DNA of 64,000 nucleotides, taken from Typha latifolia. Its lineage: Eukaryota; Streptophyta; Magnoliopsida; Poales; Typhaceae. The stretch's first letter is position 1, and each line of letters opens with the position of its first letter. Both the position numbers and the translations under genes were made by a program. Shown here piece by piece: positions 60,440 to 64,000 of the stretch. Where the stretch lies: NCBI GenBank assembly GCA_019914945.1, contig CM034099.1, forward strand, positions 19,928,704 through 19,992,703, given 5' to 3'. The notes under the pieces are model-generated. The model worked only from the letters and a program-made list of their open reading frames with translations, searched no databases and was not told where the DNA came from.

Positions 60440-60780
60440 CGCACGGTCGGTCGTCGGTCGTCACTCGTCACTCGTCACCTGCCCAAAGATTCCTCTCCCT
60501 TTATAATTTTATCTCTCAATCTCTTCAACTTCAATCGCGATAGAAGCAACCAAGCCTCGTCACGTGCGCCACGTCGGGCATCAAACGTGGGCCCATTAAT
60601 CATCGCTGGGAATCACGCCTTTCTCTGTCGTCAACTCTCACGTCTCTCCATGTCTCATCAATTTTGAACTACTAAATTTACAAATTATTCTACGATTACA
60701 CAAACGACTTATGATTTATCTAAACACTAAAATTACAAAGATTCCCCAATTCTCTCTCTCTCTCTCTCTCTCTCTCTTTT
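60440..60780. promoter_or_regulatory. Promoter-like stretch with G-box, site II-like motif and CT tract
   Basis: Contains a 7-bp tandem repeat (about 60446-60480, units like gtcggtc then gtcactc), a TTATAATTTTA near 60502, a CACGTG G-box at 60561-60566, a gtgggccca site II-like word near 60587, and a CT tract at 60751-60777. No gene is recognisable on either side, so it may be a dead or unrecognised promoter. Confidence 0.3.
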
Positions 60781-63700
60781 CTACAGAGAAAGCGTCCGTG
60801 GAGAAATTTCATTAAAAAACCTCCATTACATTGTCAATTTGAAAATGTGATCAATCAAAGCACCCTCAAATTGTGAGCAGTGTTGTAATTGGCTCTGTCG
60901 AGTAAAGAACCTTTAGCAGAAACTTTACTACTCACTCTTAGAAATACAATATCTATTGTCTAGTTCTCTCAGCAACCTAAATACAAATGGATGCATATAA
61001 TTCCTTATACGTTTGAGTACATTTTGCTCTCTATGTACTTTGGTTCGGTATTATTCTGCTTCCCTCTTCCGTAATATGAAGTCTTATAAATTGTCTCTAT
61101 ACTTTCAAAAACTTAAGACTAAACTCATATATTAATCTACTGTGAGCTAAAAATCTCATGCTAAGTACGTGAATGATAAGCTATGTTTATATGGACTACA
61201 TTACTCTTAGGAAGGTGGAAAAAAAATAAGTTTTGGATGATTTTATTCATATCTCCTTCTTCAAGCTGAATTAAAAAGGGTTAGCTAATCCTGAATATTG
61301 TTTTTAAATGAGTTTGGAAATATTAAAGCCTCGTTTGATTGGTGTATCAGACTTAGAACAAATTTATGCACATTTTGATGAGAAAAGAAAATATGATAAT
61401 TTTATAATACCCTTAATTTGTGATCACACTCACATTTCTAAAGAAAATAGTATTTGAGCGCTATTTACAAATAAGAAGGTATATTCATCAGCCAGACCTA
61501 AGTCTTTTATTGTAAACTTAGTTAGTGGTCTTCATTGTTTGACATGAAAAGGTTAACCTAGAATAGGAAGTTACTTTTAGAGATATTGTATATTGACCAA
61601 ATACATCGAGGAAAGAGAAATATTCTCAAAGCCTTGTGAATTGAGAAAGAGAGGAATTTTTTTTTAAATGATAATTAGTTAAAGTAATATCTTACTAAAG
61701 ACAAAATAATAAGGTTTAATTATAGTTATATCCCTCCGAACTATAGGGTAATAAAGCAATCAAATCTTGGCGTTTAAAACACTACAACCAAACCTCCTAA
61801 ATTAACAAGGGGTGTAACATAGTGAACGGTATTAATGAAAAAAAATATATCCGACTACTCTTTTATCCCTATCCACGTGGCATTGTTCTATATTTCTATT
61901 AGTTGTCATTAAGAGAATGTAGAATACTCATTTTACCCTTCATAATAAACTATTAAGGGCATGTAAAAGTAGAACTAATTTTTCCTCTCTGAAGATTGGC
62001 CCCTCCTTCGTCGCCACTGGCGCCCATTTTGCGGACTTTGCCATAATCCTCGGCCTCGAGTTTGAGTTCAATTCCATCCTAACCCCGATCTTAGACCTCT
62101 CAGAGTCGACCCTTAGTAGAGTGCCAAGTATGCACTCATGAATTTAGAGCTATAATGGAGGGCTCCCAATATTGCTTCTTCCCCTTGAATTAGATACAAC
62201 CGGGCTCTTTCTCCTCTTTCCCTTCCTCCATGGACGCCCTTCTCTACATCAGCGAGCGCAACAGTTTCTTCAACATCTACTCAACCTCTTCATCCCTACC
62301 AAAGGAGGCTATTTTCTACTCCTTGCCTAGCTCTATGGCGGAGCTGGGTTGTCGTGTACTCCACTTATCTTGCTATTGGCCAAACTCGACAATTGACCAC
62401 TTACGACATTATTGATTTAGCCCTGCGATGTCCCCTTCTAGGAATTGAACGACTGTGGCGTCCTCTTAGGCAAACGGAAGTAGAGGAGCTCAAAGTTAGG
62501 ATTTTTGTGTTCCAAACTATAAATAGCTCAGAGAAGACTTTAGTGGTTGGCCTTATTTGGTCGATGAGTCTACTCTTTATTTCCATTGCCAAAGCTCAGA
62601 TGGGTTAAGAAAGCATCTCGCCAAAAGAAGGAACCGATGGCTCCGATGGTCCTCGGGAGATCTTCTCTGGGAAAGCTTTCCTAACAATGTGGGATTAGAA
62701 GAGAGAAGGGGTCATCTACGCTAGCCATGGCCCTAGACTTTGCAACATAGAGAACCAATATTGACATAAACTCGATCACACTAAGATGGTGATGCCAATT
62801 CTCAACCTTCTAATTTAATTGACTACTCTTGAACTTCCAATTTAATTTCCAACATATACATTGCTACAATTAAATTGGAGAAAGAAATGTTTTTCATCTT
62901 TATTTTCAACTCTATCTCTGTGTCCTTTTTTATTTTATTTTATTTATTTTAAAGCTCTGTCCCTTTTAGAGAGTGCTGCCAGAGTAGGTGCTTAGCACCA
63001 TGATGTCACATGCTCCTTATTCCATTTTGTACATTCGACACAACTTGCCTTGCGTATTTTATGCTTTATTATCTAGAAGGAAAATTCGCCTCTTTTATAA
63101 AAAATAAAAACAATTTTTTATTTATTAGTAAGAGATCGTTCTCCAGTGCTAATCCTAGTTGCTCTTCTTGCCATACACAAGAACAACGCTGGGTCTGTTG
63201 ATTAGCATGGGTCTCTCCTTCTATTGGAAGGGATTTAAGTTCAGCTGTTGAATCATTAAATTCCATATCAAAGTAGATATAGATGAGGACAGCTGACCAG
63301 ACTACATAGCGAAAGAATGTACGATATTAATAATCTTTTATTCATAGAATTAGATGCCTGTGTGTAGTTTGATTTGTGCATAAAAAGTATCTATTTCATG
63401 AATTAAATATTTATTAGATATATTTTTGAATTAAACACTCATTTGTGTATATTTTAATTAATTATTGTGTAACATAAGTGATGTGATCAGTTATACATAA
63501 TATCTTATTTTAAGCAAAAATTTCTATCACAGTAAATATATTAATTCATAATTTATTTTTACATACATTTATTTAAATAAATTATAAATATGTGTAAAAT
63601 TATAGATACACTTAATTTATATTTAGAAAATACATATCAAGTTATCTTTAAATAATCTTATGCAATAAGCAAATGAGCATAATACTTACTAGTGGATTGC

Positions 63701-64000
63701 AAAACTTGATATCATTATTTTTGTTACTACTATAGAGCAAATTGCCTACCCATTTTGTTGAAGAATAAGAAATCTCTATTTATATAACTAATAATTCCTT
63801 ATTTATAGTTTGTCACAGAACACCACCTAAATCTAATATAATTAATATCATGATTAATTTTTTCATGATATTATTAATACCATGAAACCAGATCCCTTAT
63901 CTCTATTTACCTATTCCAACTTAGAATCTAAATAATAGAGATGAGACATAACTATATTTAAAATTAACATAAATATTTACTAAAATACCCCTAAAATAAT
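60781..64000. other. Intergenic region, possible decayed coding pieces at 61980-62700
   Basis: No gene supported. Bases 61980-62700 are less AT-rich than their surroundings and have several short open frames (62230-62415, 62354-62608), which could be the remains of a gene or a captured fragment. I recognise no family. The rest, particularly 63400-64000, is very AT-rich. Confidence 0.35.

Noticed and set aside
1..64000. CRISPR arrays, operons and rRNA or tRNA genes
   Set aside because: No regularly spaced repeats, rRNA blocks or convincing tRNA cloverleaf were seen; CRISPR and operons are not expected in plant nuclear DNA.

Overview
This window is plant nuclear DNA. Its genes have spliced GT-AG introns, the intergenic DNA is AT-rich and full of short transposon remnants and microsatellites, and every recognisable product belongs to a land-plant family. 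GC-rich, few-intron genes (P450s, subtilases) sit next to AT-richer many-intron genes. Together with the family resemblances this suggests a monocot, probably not a grass, but species cannot be fixed from sequence alone. No tools were used: gene models come from reading frames, splice signals and recalled family motifs. Each intact model was checked to have an exon sum divisible by three.

Layout: (1) 1-4.2 kb, minus strand: the 5' part of a GEX1-like nuclear-fusion gene cut by the window edge, then a TBL14/15/16-type O-acetyltransferase gene with a probable 5'UTR intron. (2) 6.6-9.4 kb, minus: an eight-exon aleurain-like vacuolar cysteine protease. (3) 13.2-15.4 kb, plus: a five-exon receptor-like cytoplasmic kinase of subfamily VII, close to RIPK. 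(4) 17.2-34.8 kb, minus: a tandem CYP92-type P450 array with three full-length two-exon genes (A, B, D), one exon-fragment pseudogene (C) and two relics made only of old intron and flank DNA. (5) 38.1-38.9 kb, minus: a LURP-one-related gene. (6) 42.5-47.8 kb, plus: a type-C G-protein gamma subunit (DEP1/GS3/AGG3 class) with a long cysteine-rich tail and a 3.4-kb intron. (7) 49.0-56.4 kb: two convergent subtilases, an intronless SBT1.4-like gene (+) and a two-exon SBT1.8-like gene (-) with one frameshift, separated by a three-copy tandem repeat. (8) 56.4-64 kb: no gene I can support.

The genes do not form an operon-like system. The most informative part is the P450 array, where duplicated segments can be aligned by eye. 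They show repeated gene birth, deletion and transposon insertion, and gene B has lost the arginine of its C-helix WxxxR motif. If the CYP92C resemblance is right, the array is a candidate locus for making volatile homoterpenes (DMNT/TMTT), but that function is inference.
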